Counted from the first letter of the stretch, positions 52,465 to 63,069 are shown. The stretch: 64,000 nucleotides of DNA from Bosea sp. OAE506 (GCF_040546595.1 NZ_JBEPOB010000001.1:4651001-4715000); one strand, 5' to 3'. The notes: a model not told the origin generated them from the sequence alone. Made by a program: numbers and translations.

Positions 52465-53046
52465 ATGCGTGTTGTGTTCGGGGTGATGATGCTGTGCCTG
52501 GTCTCGGGTCAGCCCGCGCACGCCATCGAGATCTCTCAGAACGGATCGACCGCGACATTGAGCGGCCCCATCCGCGACGGTGACCAGTTTCGCCTGCGCG
52601 AATTTCTGGCCACGCCTGAGGGGCGACAGGTCAAGATGTTGCGGCTGACGAGTCCGGGAGGACGCGTCTTCCCGGCACGCGAAATGGCCCGTGACATTCG
52701 CAGCGCAGGCCTGGTGACGATCGTCGATGCGTCGCGTGACTCCTGCAACAGCGCCTGTACCGGGCTGTTCGCTGCCGGTGTCCGCCGGCTCTACCTGAAC
52801 GCGGGCTTCGAGGATGGAGCGGCGATCAAGACGGGCCTGGGCTTCCACGAAGGCAATGCCCCGCAGCAATCCGGCGGACGGGGCTATTCCGGGCCGGCGA
52901 CCGCAGACATGAACAACATCTACTACGAAATGGGCGTGCCCGGCGCCACGTCGCTGATCACCAAGGCGACGTTCAACCGGATGTACAAGATTTCCGGCCA
53001 GACCGCGCTGTCGCTGGGGATTGCGACCTCGCTCTCGGCGCGATGA
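52465..53046 (+). CDS. secreted ClpP-fold protein (COG3904-like)
   Basis: A 193-residue exported protein. Signal peptide about 1-20 (ending AHA). LRLTSPGGRVFPAREMA (near 59-75) and SCNSACTGLFAAG (near 93-105) form the ClpP/crotonase-like core, with the Ser of CNSAC a candidate nucleophile. This group of periplasmic proteins has no demonstrated activity. GGAGGTCGGGCG precedes the ATG at 52465. Its stop overlaps the mutY start by 4 bases, so the two are coupled. Confidence 0.8.
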   Translation: MRVVFGVMMLCLVSGQPAHAIEISQNGSTATLSGPIRDGDQFRLREFLATPEGRQVKMLRLTSPGGRVFPAREMARDIRSAGLVTIVDASRDSCNSACTGLFAAGVRRLYLNAGFEDGAAIKTGLGFHEGNAPQQSGGRGYSGPATADMNNIYYEMGVPGATSLITKATFNRMYKISGQTALSLGIATSLSAR

Positions 53047-54110
53047 TCGCAGCCCGGCCGGCCGCCGCCGATCTGCTTGCCTGGTACGACCGCCACCGCC
53101 GCGCCCTGCCCTGGCGCGCCGGGCCAGGCGAGAGCGCCGATCCCTACCGGGTCTGGGCCTCCGAAATCATGCTGCAGCAGACGACGGTCACGGCGGTCAA
53201 ACCCTATTTCGAGCGCTTCATGGCGCGCTTTCCCACTGTAAAGGCGCTGGCGGAGGCGCCGTCCGAGGCCGTGATGCAGGCCTGGGCCGGGCTTGGCTAT
53301 TATTCCCGCGCCCGCAACCTGCACGCCTGCGCCATCGCCGTCGTCGCCAAACATGGCGGGCGTTTTCCCGATAGCGAGGAAGGCCTGCGCGCCCTGCCCG
53401 GCATCGGCGCCTATACGGCCGGCGCCGTGGCGGCGATCGCCTTCAACCAGCCGGCTGCGGCCGTGGACGGCAATGTCGAGCGGGTGATGACGCGCCTCTT
53501 CGCGATCGAGGATCTCCTGCCGGGCGCCCGCCCGCTGGTGCGCGAGCGTGTGCTGGAGATGATGCCGCAGGACAGACCCGGCGATTTCGCGCAAGGCTTG
53601 ATGGATCTCGGCGCGACCATCTGCACGCCGCGCAATCCGGCCTGTGGCCTGTGCCCCTGGCGCGAGCCCTGCCGGGCGCAGGCCGAGGGCACGCAGGAGA
53701 GTTTCCCGCGCAAGGCGGCGAAGAAGGCCGGCGCGATCCGCAAAGGCGCGGCCTTCGTGCTGCTGCGCGAGGACGGCGCCCTGCTGCTGCGCACCCGCCC
53801 GCCCAAGGGCCTGCTCGGCGGCATGGCCGAGGTGCCGACCAGCGAGTGGAGCGCCGATTACGAACTGGACGGCGCCTGGCAGGATGCGCCGGTGGTGACG
53901 CGCTGGGAGCAGCTTGCGCCGCCGGTGCGGCATGTCTTCACGCATTTCCCGCTGGAGCTGACGGTGTTCACGGCGAGCGCGCCGGCCAGGACACAGGCTC
54001 CGGCAGGGATGCGCTTCACGCCGCTGGCGGCGCTGGGCGAGGAGCCGCTGTCCGGGGTGATGGTGAAGGTGTTGGAGGCGGCGGGGGTTAAACGCAGCCC
54101 ACAGGGCTGA
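53043..54110 (+). CDS. mutY: A/G-specific adenine glycosylase MutY
   Basis: A 355-residue repair enzyme that removes A mispaired with 8-oxoG. The helix-hairpin-helix and catalytic Asp are in PGIGAYTAGAVAAIAFNQPAAAVDGN (near 120-145), the catalytic Glu in SEIMLQQTTV (near 39-48), and the 4Fe-4S cluster in CTPRNPACGLCPWREPC (near 193-209). The C-terminal NUDIX-like 8-oxoG domain is present (about 235-345). It overlaps the upstream ClpP-fold gene by 4 bases, and is convergent with ccrM. Confidence 0.96.
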   Translation: MIAARPAAADLLAWYDRHRRALPWRAGPGESADPYRVWASEIMLQQTTVTAVKPYFERFMARFPTVKALAEAPSEAVMQAWAGLGYYSRARNLHACAIAVVAKHGGRFPDSEEGLRALPGIGAYTAGAVAAIAFNQPAAAVDGNVERVMTRLFAIEDLLPGARPLVRERVLEMMPQDRPGDFAQGLMDLGATICTPRNPACGLCPWREPCRAQAEGTQESFPRKAAKKAGAIRKGAAFVLLREDGALLLRTRPPKGLLGGMAEVPTSEWSADYELDGAWQDAPVVTRWEQLAPPVRHVFTHFPLELTVFTASAPARTQAPAGMRFTPLAALGEEPLSGVMVKVLEAAGVKRSPQG

Positions 54111-54117
54111 CCCGGAC

Positions 54118-55332
<1,215 letters not shown>

Positions 55333-55492
55333 TTACGCAACTTGAACAGTCGCGATATTGGCCAGTCAGGGTAAAAGCCGAGTTTCCGCGCTGAAAAAAA
55401 TGCGTCTCATTCTGGGGCTGCAGTTTTTGCCCAGCCCCTTGGCGGATATGGGGAATTGCTAAGGGGAGGTTAAGGCGGGAGGGTGCGCGCAG

Positions 55493-55569
55493 CGTCATGC
55501 TAGGGCTCGACCCGAGCATCTCCTGCAGGGGGTTCTCGGGTCTGCGCTGCGCTTCGCCCGAGAATGACG
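55493..55569. repeat. palindromic intergenic repeat between ccrM and rnhB
   Basis: CGTCATGCTAGGGCTCGACC (55493-55512) opens the element, and TTCTCGGGTCTGCGCTGCGC (55533-55552) begins its second half, which ends GAGAATGACG (55560-55569). That half is nearly the reverse complement of part of the 27181-27220 element. Confidence 0.7.
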
Positions 55570-55578
55570 GCTGCATGC

Positions 55579-56190
55579 CTAACGCCGCCAGACGCCCTTC
55601 ACCGGCGCGAAGGAATAGCGGTGTTCGGGGCACGGGCCGTGGGCCTGCAGGGCGGCGCGGTGATGGGGCGTGCCGTAGCCGGCGTGGAGCGAGAAGCCAT
55701 AGGCCGGATAGCGTGCGCAGAGCCGCGCCATCATCGCGTCGCGGGTGACCTTGGCGACGATCGAGGCCGCGGCGATCGAGGCGATCTGCGCATCGCCGCC
55801 GATGACGGATTCGCAAACGCATGCCAGCGCCGGCGGATCGTTGCCGTCGACGAGGACGGCTGACGGCGCGACCGCCAGTGCGGCCACGGCGCGCCGCATC
55901 GCCAGCAGCGTCGCCTGGCGAATGTTGATGGCGTCGATCTCGACGGCTGTGGCGCTGGCGACGCCGATGGCGAGCGCCGATTGCGCGATCAGCGCGAACA
56001 GTTCCTCACGCCGCGCCGGAGTCAGGTTCTTCGAATCGTCGAGCCCCTCCGGCACCGTCTGTGGATCAAGGATGACCGCCGCCGCCACCACGGGCCCGGC
56101 CAGCGGCCCGCGTCCAACCTCGTCGACCCCGGCCAGCGGCCAGAGTCCGTTCGAGATGGCGTGCGTCTCGCGGTGGAAATGGGCGGTCAT
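55579..56190 (-). CDS. rnhB: ribonuclease HII
   Basis: A 203-residue RNase HII that removes ribonucleotides from DNA. The active-site [19 protein letters not shown] (residues 20-38) holds the Asp-Glu pair, DGNDPP near 117 the third Asp, and [19 protein letters not shown] (near 135-153) the family signature. It is transcribed leftward and ends 10 bases after the repeat; ccrM follows on the same strand after 261 bases. Confidence 0.95.
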   Translation of the reverse strand: MTAHFHRETHAISNGLWPLAGVDEVGRGPLAGPVVAAAVILDPQTVPEGLDDSKNLTPARREELFALIAQSALAIGVASATAVEIDAINIRQATLLAMRRAVAALAVAPSAVLVDGNDPPALACVCESVIGGDAQIASIAAASIVAKVTRDAMMARLCARYPAYGFSLHAGYGTPHHRAALQAHGPCPEHRYSFAPVKGVWRR

Positions 56191-56245
56191 GGGCGCGGCT
56201 TATGGCGGATTCGCAGGGAAATCCAGAGCGGCGATCCCTTCTCAG

Positions 56246-56360
56246 CCCTCATCCTGAGAAGCGGGCACAAGCCCGCGTATCGAAGGATGTTTCAACTGGT
56301 TCCGGCGCCTCCTGGAACATCCTTCGAGACGCAGCCTGAAGGCTGGTCCTAAGATGAGGG
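56246..56360. repeat. palindromic intergenic repeat, same family as the ispE insertion
   Basis: It begins CCCTCATCCTGAG (56246-56258) and ends AAGATGAGGG (56351-56360); inside are TATCGAAGGATG (56278-56289) and ACATCCTTCGAGACGC (56319-56334 approximately). These words match the ispE element, in the same order. Confidence 0.8.
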
Positions 56361-56381
56361 ATCGCAAAAAAGACGGTGCCC

Positions 56382-57572
56382 CTAAAACAGGCTCAGCTGG
56401 GCCTTCTCCCGCTCCGGCTTGAGAAAGAGGTCGCTGCGAAGCCGTAGGCGCGCACCGTTGAAGCCCAGCCGTTCCGCCGCCATCTCGAAGCGCCGACCGA
56501 TCATCCAGGCATAGGGGCCGGAGCCGACCTGGCGCTGGCCCCAGGCTGCATCGTAATCCTTGCCGCCGCGCGTCGAGCGGATCAGCGAGACGACATGGCG
56601 CAGCTTGTCGGGGTGATGGGTCAGGAGCCAGTCCTGCACGAGGTCCTTCACCTCCAGTGGCAGGCGCAGCAGCACATAGCCGGCCTCGCGCGCACCGGCC
56701 GCCTTGGCCGCATCGAGAATGCGCTCGATCTCGTGCTCATTGATTGCCGGGATGATCGGCGCGACCAGAACGGTCACCGGGATGCCCGCGTCGGACAGCG
56801 CCTTCACCGTCTCCAGCCGCTTGGCCGGTGAGGCGGCGCGCGGCTCCATGCCGCGCGCGACCTTGGGGTCGAGCGTGGTGATCGAAATCGCGACCTTGGC
56901 CAGCCCCTTCGCCGCCATCGGCGCGAGGATGTCGATGTCGCGCTGGACCAGCGCGGACTTCGTGACGATGCCGACCGGATGGTTGAACTTGGCGAGCACC
57001 TCGAGGATCTGGCGCATGATGCGCAGCTTCTTCTCGATCGGCTGGTAGGCGTCGGTGTTGGTGCCGATCGCGATGGTACGCGGCTGGTAGGAGGGTGCCG
57101 ACAGCTCCTTCTCCAGCAGCAGCGCAGCGTCGGGCTTGGCGGTCAGCCGGCTCTCGAAGTCGAGACCGGGCGACAGGCCGAGATAGGCATGGCTCGGCCG
57201 CGCGAAGCAGTACACGCAGCCATGCTCGCAGCCGCGATAGGGGTTGATCGAGCGGTCGAAGGAAATGTCGGGGGAATCGTTCTTCGTAATGATGGTCCGC
57301 GGCTTCTCGACCGCGACCTCGGTCCTGAACGGGGCGAGATCGCCGAGCGAGCCCCAGCCGTCATCCTCGCTGAGGCGCTGCTCGGCCTCGAAACGGCCGC
57401 CGGGGTTGATCGTCGCGCCTCTGCCGCGGCGGCGCTCCGGATCGATGCGGTGGCCGGCATAGGCGACCGGATCGACCGGCGCCACGCGCGCCGAGACCGA
57501 CATCGGCGTCGCACCGGTCTGCTTCAGCGGTTGGGCCGAAATCGGCCTCGACGAGGGCCTGCTCTGGAGCAT
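56382..57572 (-). CDS. PA0069-family radical SAM protein (spore photoproduct lyase-like)
   Basis: A 396-residue radical SAM enzyme. The cluster motif is CEHGCVYC (near residue 96), preceded by the SPL-like SFDRSINPYRG. IAIGTNTDAYQPIEKKL and GIVTKSALVQRDIDIL (near 150-200) continue the barrel. The group is related to spore photoproduct lyase, which repairs UV lesions, but this subfamily has no proven substrate. GTTC-N7-GTTC, the alphaproteobacterial LexA box, stands 58 bases before the ATG, which supports a DNA-damage role. The start at 57572 avoids translating the LexA box. Confidence 0.85.
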   Translation of the reverse strand: MLQSRPSSRPISAQPLKQTGATPMSVSARVAPVDPVAYAGHRIDPERRRGRGATINPGGRFEAEQRLSEDDGWGSLGDLAPFRTEVAVEKPRTIITKNDSPDISFDRSINPYRGCEHGCVYCFARPSHAYLGLSPGLDFESRLTAKPDAALLLEKELSAPSYQPRTIAIGTNTDAYQPIEKKLRIMRQILEVLAKFNHPVGIVTKSALVQRDIDILAPMAAKGLAKVAISITTLDPKVARGMEPRAASPAKRLETVKALSDAGIPVTVLVAPIIPAINEHEIERILDAAKAAGAREAGYVLLRLPLEVKDLVQDWLLTHHPDKLRHVVSLIRSTRGGKDYDAAWGQRQVGSGPYAWMIGRRFEMAAERLGFNGARLRLRSDLFLKPEREKAQLSLF

Positions 57573-57629
57573 GGCGCTGAACTTCCCTGAAAATCGCCGG
57601 GAATCGGCGATTTCTGCGTCGTTTAATGT

Positions 57630-57644
57630 GAACATAAAGAGAAC
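57630..57644. promoter_or_regulatory. LexA/SOS box, GTTC-N7-GTTC
   Basis: On the minus strand GTTC TCTTTAT GTTC, the exact alphaproteobacterial SOS consensus. It lies 58 bases before the radical SAM gene and 53 before the divergent gene at 57697, so either or both may be SOS-controlled. Confidence 0.8.
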
Positions 57645-57696
57645 GGATTGCAAGCGACAGGATTGCGACATGCTGCGCTGCGACATAAGGAGGCGC

Positions 57697-58185
57697 ATGC
57701 TCACAGCGGTCATACGCAGCACCGGCTCGACCGAGGCTCTCGCGGCCACCTTCTCCGTCCTGATCCCGGCGGTGGCCGACGGATTCCTCGGTCATGCCGT
57801 GGTTCTCGACGCCGCGGGCGACGCCACGATCGAGCGTCTCGCGGATGCGACGGGGGCGAGCTATCTGCGGGCCGGGGCAAGCGACAGCTGGCCGGCGGGA
57901 GCCGCTCAGGCGCGGGGCGACTGGCTCTTCCTGCTCGAGGAAGGCGACATTCCGCAGGCGCACTGGCCGCAGGCGGTCGAGCGCCATTTGCTGATGTCGC
58001 CGGAGAGGCCCGCGCTGATCCCACTCAAGGGTCTTGCCCAGTCGCTGCGCGAGCGTGCCGGGATCTCCTTCGGGCCGCACCGGTTGCGCGCCGGCCTCGT
58101 CCTGCCCAAGGGCCATGCGCTTGCGGGCCGTCTCGGGGCTTCGCCGCAGCGCCTCGCGGTGGGCCGCGAGCGGGCAGCGGGATAG
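57697..58185 (+). CDS. small glycosyltransferase-like protein
   Basis: A 162-residue protein. Its opening AVIRSTGSTEALAATFSVLIP (by place, residues 4-24) and the LADATGASYLRAGASDSWPAGAAQARGDWLFLLEEGD stretch resemble the nucleotide-binding half of family 2 (GT-A) glycosyltransferases, including a place for the D-x-D-like EEGD. It lacks the second half, so it may be inactive, truncated or a distinct family. AAGGAGGCGC precedes the ATG. It is divergent from the radical SAM gene and next to the DUF721 gene. Confidence 0.55.
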   Translation: MLTAVIRSTGSTEALAATFSVLIPAVADGFLGHAVVLDAAGDATIERLADATGASYLRAGASDSWPAGAAQARGDWLFLLEEGDIPQAHWPQAVERHLLMSPERPALIPLKGLAQSLRERAGISFGPHRLRAGLVLPKGHALAGRLGASPQRLAVGRERAAG

Positions 58186-58231
58186 CGTGCGGCCGGCTTG
58201 CGCCGGCGACCGCGCCGCCGCACACTCGCTT

Positions 58232-58729
58232 ATGGCCGTCAAACCCCTCGCAGATCTGATCGACGACCTGCTCGCGCCCGCTCTGGCCGCGCAGGGTTTC
58301 GCCGGGCGGGCGATCGTCGCGCTGTGGCCGGAGATCGTCGGCGAGCGACTGGCTGCCCGCACGCGCCCGCTCAAGATCGACTGGCCGCGCCGGCGCCCGG
58401 CACCCGGCGAGATGTCGGAACCCGCGACGATGGTTGTGCGGGTCGAGAGCGCCTTCGCGCTGGAGATGCAGCAGCTCGGGCCGATCGTGATCGAGCGGGT
58501 CAACACCCATCTCGGCTGGCGCGCCGTCGGCAAGCTCGTACTGAAACAGGGACCGGTCGAGGCGCCTGTCGTGGCGGCCGCGCCGCCTGCGGCCGATCCC
58601 GCTCTGCTGGCGCGGATGGAACGGCAGGTCGCCGGCGTCGAGGGCGAGGCGCTGCGCGCCTGTCTCGCGCGGCTGGGCGCGCATGTTTCGCAGCGCGCGG
58701 CCCGCCATCGTGCCGACACAGCTTCGTGA
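58232..58729 (+). CDS. DUF721/DciA family protein
   Basis: A 165-residue protein with the DUF721 domain at residues about 5-110: IVALWPEIVGERLAARTRPL (near 27-46) and TMVVRVESAFALEMQQLGP followed by IVIERVNTHLG. DciA homologues load or interact with the replicative helicase DnaB; others have no defined role. The C-terminal region is Ala-rich. Sits in the conserved alphaproteobacterial order mutY - DUF721 - DsbA - smc, here with other genes inserted between mutY and DUF721. Confidence 0.85.
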   Translation: MAVKPLADLIDDLLAPALAAQGFAGRAIVALWPEIVGERLAARTRPLKIDWPRRRPAPGEMSEPATMVVRVESAFALEMQQLGPIVIERVNTHLGWRAVGKLVLKQGPVEAPVVAAAPPAADPALLARMERQVAGVEGEALRACLARLGAHVSQRAARHRADTAS

Positions 58730-58836
58730 GGCGCCGCGCGCGGCGGCGGTGACGATCTTGCCACAATCATCCGCGCGTCTATAGGACCGACAACCGGGCC
58801 TTGGCCCCTGACACGCGCATTCCAGGAACCACAACG

Positions 58837-59457
58837 ATGACGAACAGGCGACAGCTTCTGACGGCCACGGCCGGTCTCGCGGCGGCCGCGGTGCTCGGCG
58901 CGCCGACGGCGCAGGCCCAGGCCGATCTCGCGACGCCCGGCCCGCTCGGCGATGTCTGGCTCGGCCCGGCGGACGCCAAGGTCACGATCATCGAATACGC
59001 CTCGCTGACCTGCGGCCATTGCGCGACCTTCCACAAGGACACGTGGCCGGCGCTGAAGGCGAAGTACATCGACACCGGCAAGGTGCGCTTCACGCTGCGC
59101 GAATTCCCGCTCGATCCGCTGGCGACGGCGGGCTTCATGCTGGCGCGCTGCAACGGCAACGACAAATATGTCGCGATGACCGACCTGCTCTTCGCCCAGC
59201 AGAAGGTCTGGGCCTTCACCGACAAGCCGGTCGATGCGCTGTCGACCATGGTCAAGCAGGCCGGTTTCACACAGGATTCCTTCGAAGCCTGCTTGAAAAG
59301 GCAGGATATCTATGACGCCGTCACGGTCGTGAAGGATCGTGGGGCCAAGGCCGGGGTGGATTCGACGCCGACCTTCTTCATCAACGGGCAGAAGCGTTCA
59401 GGTGCGCTCTCGATCGCCGAATTCGACAAGATCATCGAGCCGCTGCTGGCGGGCTGA
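58837..59457 (+). CDS. DsbA-family thioredoxin-domain protein, exported
   Basis: A 206-residue periplasmic thiol protein. Signal peptide about 1-27 (with RRQLLTATAG, possibly Tat-type). The redox motif is CGHC (near 61-64) in YASLTCGHCATFH, and the cis-Pro loop is VDSTPTFFINGQ (near 178-189). It probably oxidises or isomerises disulphides of secreted proteins. AGGAACC precedes the ATG at 58837. It lies directly before smc, with a repeat between. Confidence 0.9.
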   Translation: MTNRRQLLTATAGLAAAAVLGAPTAQAQADLATPGPLGDVWLGPADAKVTIIEYASLTCGHCATFHKDTWPALKAKYIDTGKVRFTLREFPLDPLATAGFMLARCNGNDKYVAMTDLLFAQQKVWAFTDKPVDALSTMVKQAGFTQDSFEACLKRQDIYDAVTVVKDRGAKAGVDSTPTFFINGQKRSGALSIAEFDKIIEPLLAG

Positions 59458-59483
59458 GGACGGCTGGCCATCGACGATCCGCG

Positions 59484-59585
59484 CGGTCATTCCGGACCAG
59501 CGGCGCAGCCGCGCCGATCCGGGATCCCTGCCTCAACCGTTCCGGAATGGATCCCGGGTCGATCTTCGATCGCCCGGGACGACGC
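59484..59585. repeat. palindromic intergenic repeat between DsbA-like gene and smc
   Basis: It starts CGGTCATTCCGGA (59484-59496), has GATCCGGGATCC (59516-59527) and ATGGATCCCGGGTC (59547-59560) inside, and ends CCCGGGACGACGCC (59572-59585). It matches the general plan of the repeat at 22496-22609. Confidence 0.7.
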
Positions 59586-59613
59586 CGGAGGGTAACAAAG
59601 ACCGGGCGCGCCG

Positions 59614-62600
59614 ATGCAGCTGACGCGCCTCAGGCTCACCGGCTTTAAGACCTTCGTCGAGCCGACGGAGTTCCTGATCGAGCCCGGCCTGACTGGCATC
59701 GTCGGCCCCAATGGCTGCGGCAAATCCAACCTCGTCGAAGCCCTGCGCTGGGTGATGGGCGAAAGCTCGTTCAAGAACATGCGCGGCTCGGGGATGGACG
59801 ACGTCATCTTCGCGGGCTCAAACGAGCGCCCCGGCCGGAACATGGCCGAGGTGGCGCTGACGCTGGATAACAACGACCGCAAGGCCCCCTCCGCCTTCAA
59901 CGAGACCGACGTTCTCGAAGTCACCCGCCGGATCGAGCGCGAGGAGGGCTCGACCTATCGCGTCAACGGCAAGGAGGTGCGCGCTCGCGACGTGCAGCTG
60001 CTCTTTGCCGATGCCGCGACGGGTGCCCGCTCGCCTGCCCTCGTCCGGCAGGGCCAGATTTCAGAGATCATCTCCGCCAAACCGCAATCGCGCCGGCGCA
60101 TCCTTGAGGACGCCGCCGGCATCGCCGGGCTGCATGGCCGTCGCCATGAGGCCGAGCTGCGGCTGCGCGGCGCCGAGGAGAATCTCACCCGGCTGGAGGA
60201 TGTGCTGGGCGAGATCGACGGGCAGATCGAGGCGCTGCAGCGGCAGGCCCGCCAGGCCTCGCGCTATCGCAGCCTCGCCGCTGATATCCGACGGGCGGAG
60301 GCAACGCTGGCGCTGCTCGCGCACCATCAGGCGCGGGCGCAGGAGGCGGAGGCCGGGCGGGCGCTGGAGGAGGCGGTCCGCATCGTGGCGGAGCGCACCG
60401 GGATCCAGGCCGAGGCTGCGAAGCGACAGGCGGTCGCGGCCCATGAGCTGCCCGCCCTGCGCGAAAACGAGGCTGCCGCAGCAGCCGGGCTGGTGAGGCT
60501 GAAACGCGGCCTCGACGAGCTGGAGGCCGAGAACCGGCGGGCCCGGCAGCGGGCAGAGGAGCTCGAGCGGCGGCTGGCGGAACTCAATGGCGATCTCGGC
60601 CGACAGGAGAGCGTGGCGCGCGATGCCGCCGAGAGCCTGGCGCGCCTGTCGCAGGAAGAGGCCGGGCTGCTGAGCGACGGCGAGGGTGCTGCGGATGGCG
60701 CCGAGGCGGCCACGGCCGTGCTCACCGAGGCAGAGGCCGCGCTGGCTCAGGCGGAAGCCGCCCATGCGACGGCCCAGGGTGCGCTGTCCGAGCTGGCGGC
60801 CCGGCGCGGCGCGCTGGAGCGGGCGCTGCGCGAGACGAAGGAGCGCGAGGCCCGCGCCCTTCAGGAGCGCGAGCGGCTGCTCCGCGACCAGGCCGCACTT
60901 GATGCCGGCAGCGCCGCCCTGCCACTGGAGCCGCTGCAGGCGGCCGTCGGCGCCGCCGATGACGGCCTGCGCATGGCAGACGCCGCCGCCGCCGAGGCCC
61001 GGACCGCGCTGGCCACGGCGCGCGAGCGCGAAGCCCAGCTGCGCGCGCCGCTAGCCGAGGCCGACCGCCTTGCCCAGCGGCTCGACACCGAGATTCGGAC
61101 ACTGCGCAAGTTGCTGGCCCCGACGAGCGCGGAGCGCTGGCCGGCCATCCTCGATTCGGTGACGGTGGCCAAGGGTTACGAGATCGCGCTCGGTGCCGCG
61201 CTGGGCGACGATCTCGATGCTGCGACCGACCCCGCCGCGCCGAACCACTGGCTCGATACCGGCGGTGGCGAGGACGATTCGGCCCTCCCGGCAGGGTCTG
61301 AGCCGCTGGCAGCGCATGTCACCGGGCCGGCGGCGCTGCGCCGGCGCCTCGCGCAGATCGGCGTCGTGGCGCGCGGCGACGGGCCGCGCCTGCGCACGCT
61401 GTTGAAGCCTGGCCAGCGGCTGGTCTCGCGCGAGGGCGATCTCTGGCGCTGGGACGGGCTGACCGGCGCGGCCGAGGCGCCCTCCCCGGCCGCGCGCCGC
61501 CTCGCCGAGAGGAACCGTCTCTGCGACCTCGAAACAGAGGCGGAGGCGGCGCAAAAGGTCGCGGCGGCGTCCCGGCAGGCACTGGATGCTGCGGCGCGAG
61601 AGGCCAAGAACGCGATACAGGCGGAAGCGGCGACGCTCGAGGCGGCCCGCCTGGCCCGCCGCGCGCTCGATCAGGCGCGCGAGACGCTCGCGGCCGCCGA
61701 ACGCAAGGCCGGCGAGGTCGCGGCCCGCCGCTCGGCGCTGAGCGAGGCGATCGACAGGCTCGGCCGCGGCATCGCGGAGACGGCCGCCGAGGCGGCGCGG
61801 CAACGGGAGGCCGTGGCCGCCCTGCCCGCCACGGCCGCGCTGGAGGCCGCGCTGCTCGAAGCCCGCGTCGCACTGGGCGAGCGGCGGATCGCCGCGTCCG
61901 ATGCGCGGGCACGGGTGCAGACGCTGCGGCGCGAGGCGGAATTGCGCGCCCAGCGCCGTCAGGCGATTGCGGCCGACATGCAGGCCTGGCGCGAGCGCGC
62001 TGCGCGCAGCGGACAGACGGCCGAGGAGACGCGCCGGCGCATCGAGACCGTCTCGACCGAGCGGGCGGCACTGCTGGAAGCCCCCGACACCTTCCTCAGC
62101 GAGCGGCGGCGTCTGCTGGCCGAGATCGAAAGCGCGGAGGCGCAGCGCCGCGCCGCGGCCGACGCGCTGGCGCTCGGCGAAGCGGCGCTGGCAGAGGCGG
62201 ACCGGCAGGCGCGAGCGGCGCTGGAAGGCCTCTCCGCAGCGCGCGAAACGCGGGCGGCGGCCGAGGCGCGACGCGAGGCAGCGCGGCAGCGCGTCGCCGA
62301 TGTCGCGCGCCAGATCGAGGAGGGGCTGGAGACGAGCCTCGACCGGCTCGGCAGCCTCGCCGGGCTGAAGCCGGGCGATGAGCCGCCAGAGCAGGCGGAG
62401 GTCGAGCGGCGCCTCGCCGCCCTCAAGGCCGAGCGCGAGCGGCTCGGCGCAGTCAATCTGCGGGCCGAGGACGAACTGGCCGAGGTCAAGGGCAAGCGCG
62501 AGGGGCTGACCGCGGAGCGCGACGATCTCAGCGAGGCCGTGCGCCGGCTGCGCCAGGCGATCGGCGCGCTCAACCGGGAAGGCCGCGAGCGCCTGCTCGC

Positions 62601-63069
62601 CGCCTTCGAGATCGTCAACGGCCAGTTCCAGCGGCTCTTCGCGGTGCTGTTCGGGGGCGGGACGGCCGAGCTCAAGCTGGTCGACGCGGAGGACCCGCTT
62701 GACGCCGGACTCGAGATCTTCGCCCGCCCGCCCGGCAAGAAGACGCAGGTCATGACCCTGCTCTCAGGCGGCGAGCAGGCCCTGACGGCGACCGCGCTGA
62801 TCTTCGCGGTGTTCCTGACCAACCCCTCGCCGATCTGCGTGCTCGACGAGGTCGACGCGCCGCTCGACGACGCCAATGTCGAGCGCTACTGCGACCTGCT
62901 CGACGAGATGGCGCGCGACACGCGCACCCGCTTCATCCTGATCACCCACAATCCGATCACCATGGCGCGGATGGACCGGCTCTTCGGTGTGACGATGGCC
63001 GAGCGTGGCGTCAGCCAGATGGTCTCGGTCGACCTCGCCACGGCCGAGCGCATCCGCGAGGCTGTCTGA
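59614..63069 (+). CDS. smc: chromosome segregation protein SMC
   Basis: A 1151-residue SMC ATPase. Walker A is VGPNGCGKSNLVEALRWV (near 30-47); the signature LSGGEQALTATALIFAVFL (near 1050) and Walker B PICVLDEVDAPLDDANVERY (near 1070-1090) are at the C-terminus. Two long Ala/Glu/Arg-rich coiled coils flank a hinge at about residues 505-640. It condenses and separates chromosomes with ScpA and ScpB, which are not in the window. The start is the ATG at 59614, conserved MQLTRLRLTGFKTFVEPT. Confidence 0.97.
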   Translation: MQLTRLRLTGFKTFVEPTEFLIEPGLTGIVGPNGCGKSNLVEALRWVMGESSFKNMRGSGMDDVIFAGSNERPGRNMAEVALTLDNNDRKAPSAFNETDVLEVTRRIEREEGSTYRVNGKEVRARDVQLLFADAATGARSPALVRQGQISEIISAKPQSRRRILEDAAGIAGLHGRRHEAELRLRGAEENLTRLEDVLGEIDGQIEALQRQARQASRYRSLAADIRRAEATLALLAHHQARAQEAEAGRALEEAVRIVAERTGIQAEAAKRQAVAAHELPALRENEAAAAAGLVRLKRGLDELEAENRRARQRAEELERRLAELNGDLGRQESVARDAAESLARLSQEEAGLLSDGEGAADGAEAATAVLTEAEAALAQAEAAHATAQGALSELAARRGALERALRETKEREARALQERERLLRDQAALDAGSAALPLEPLQAAVGAADDGLRMADAAAAEARTALATAREREAQLRAPLAEADRLAQRLDTEIRTLRKLLAPTSAERWPAILDSVTVAKGYEIALGAALGDDLDAATDPAAPNHWLDTGGGEDDSALPAGSEPLAAHVTGPAALRRRLAQIGVVARGDGPRLRTLLKPGQRLVSREGDLWRWDGLTGAAEAPSPAARRLAERNRLCDLETEAEAAQKVAAASRQALDAAAREAKNAIQAEAATLEAARLARRALDQARETLAAAERKAGEVAARRSALSEAIDRLGRGIAETAAEAARQREAVAALPATAALEAALLEARVALGERRIAASDARARVQTLRREAELRAQRRQAIAADMQAWRERAARSGQTAEETRRRIETVSTERAALLEAPDTFLSERRRLLAEIESAEAQRRAAADALALGEAALAEADRQARAALEGLSAARETRAAAEARREAARQRVADVARQIEEGLETSLDRLGSLAGLKPGDEPPEQAEVERRLAALKAERERLGAVNLRAEDELAEVKGKREGLTAERDDLSEAVRRLRQAIGALNREGRERLLAAFEIVNGQFQRLFAVLFGGGTAELKLVDAEDPLDAGLEIFARPPGKKTQVMTLLSGGEQALTATALIFAVFLTNPSPICVLDEVDAPLDDANVERYCDLLDEMARDTRTRFILITHNPITMARMDRLFGVTMAERGVSQMVSVDLATAERIREAV

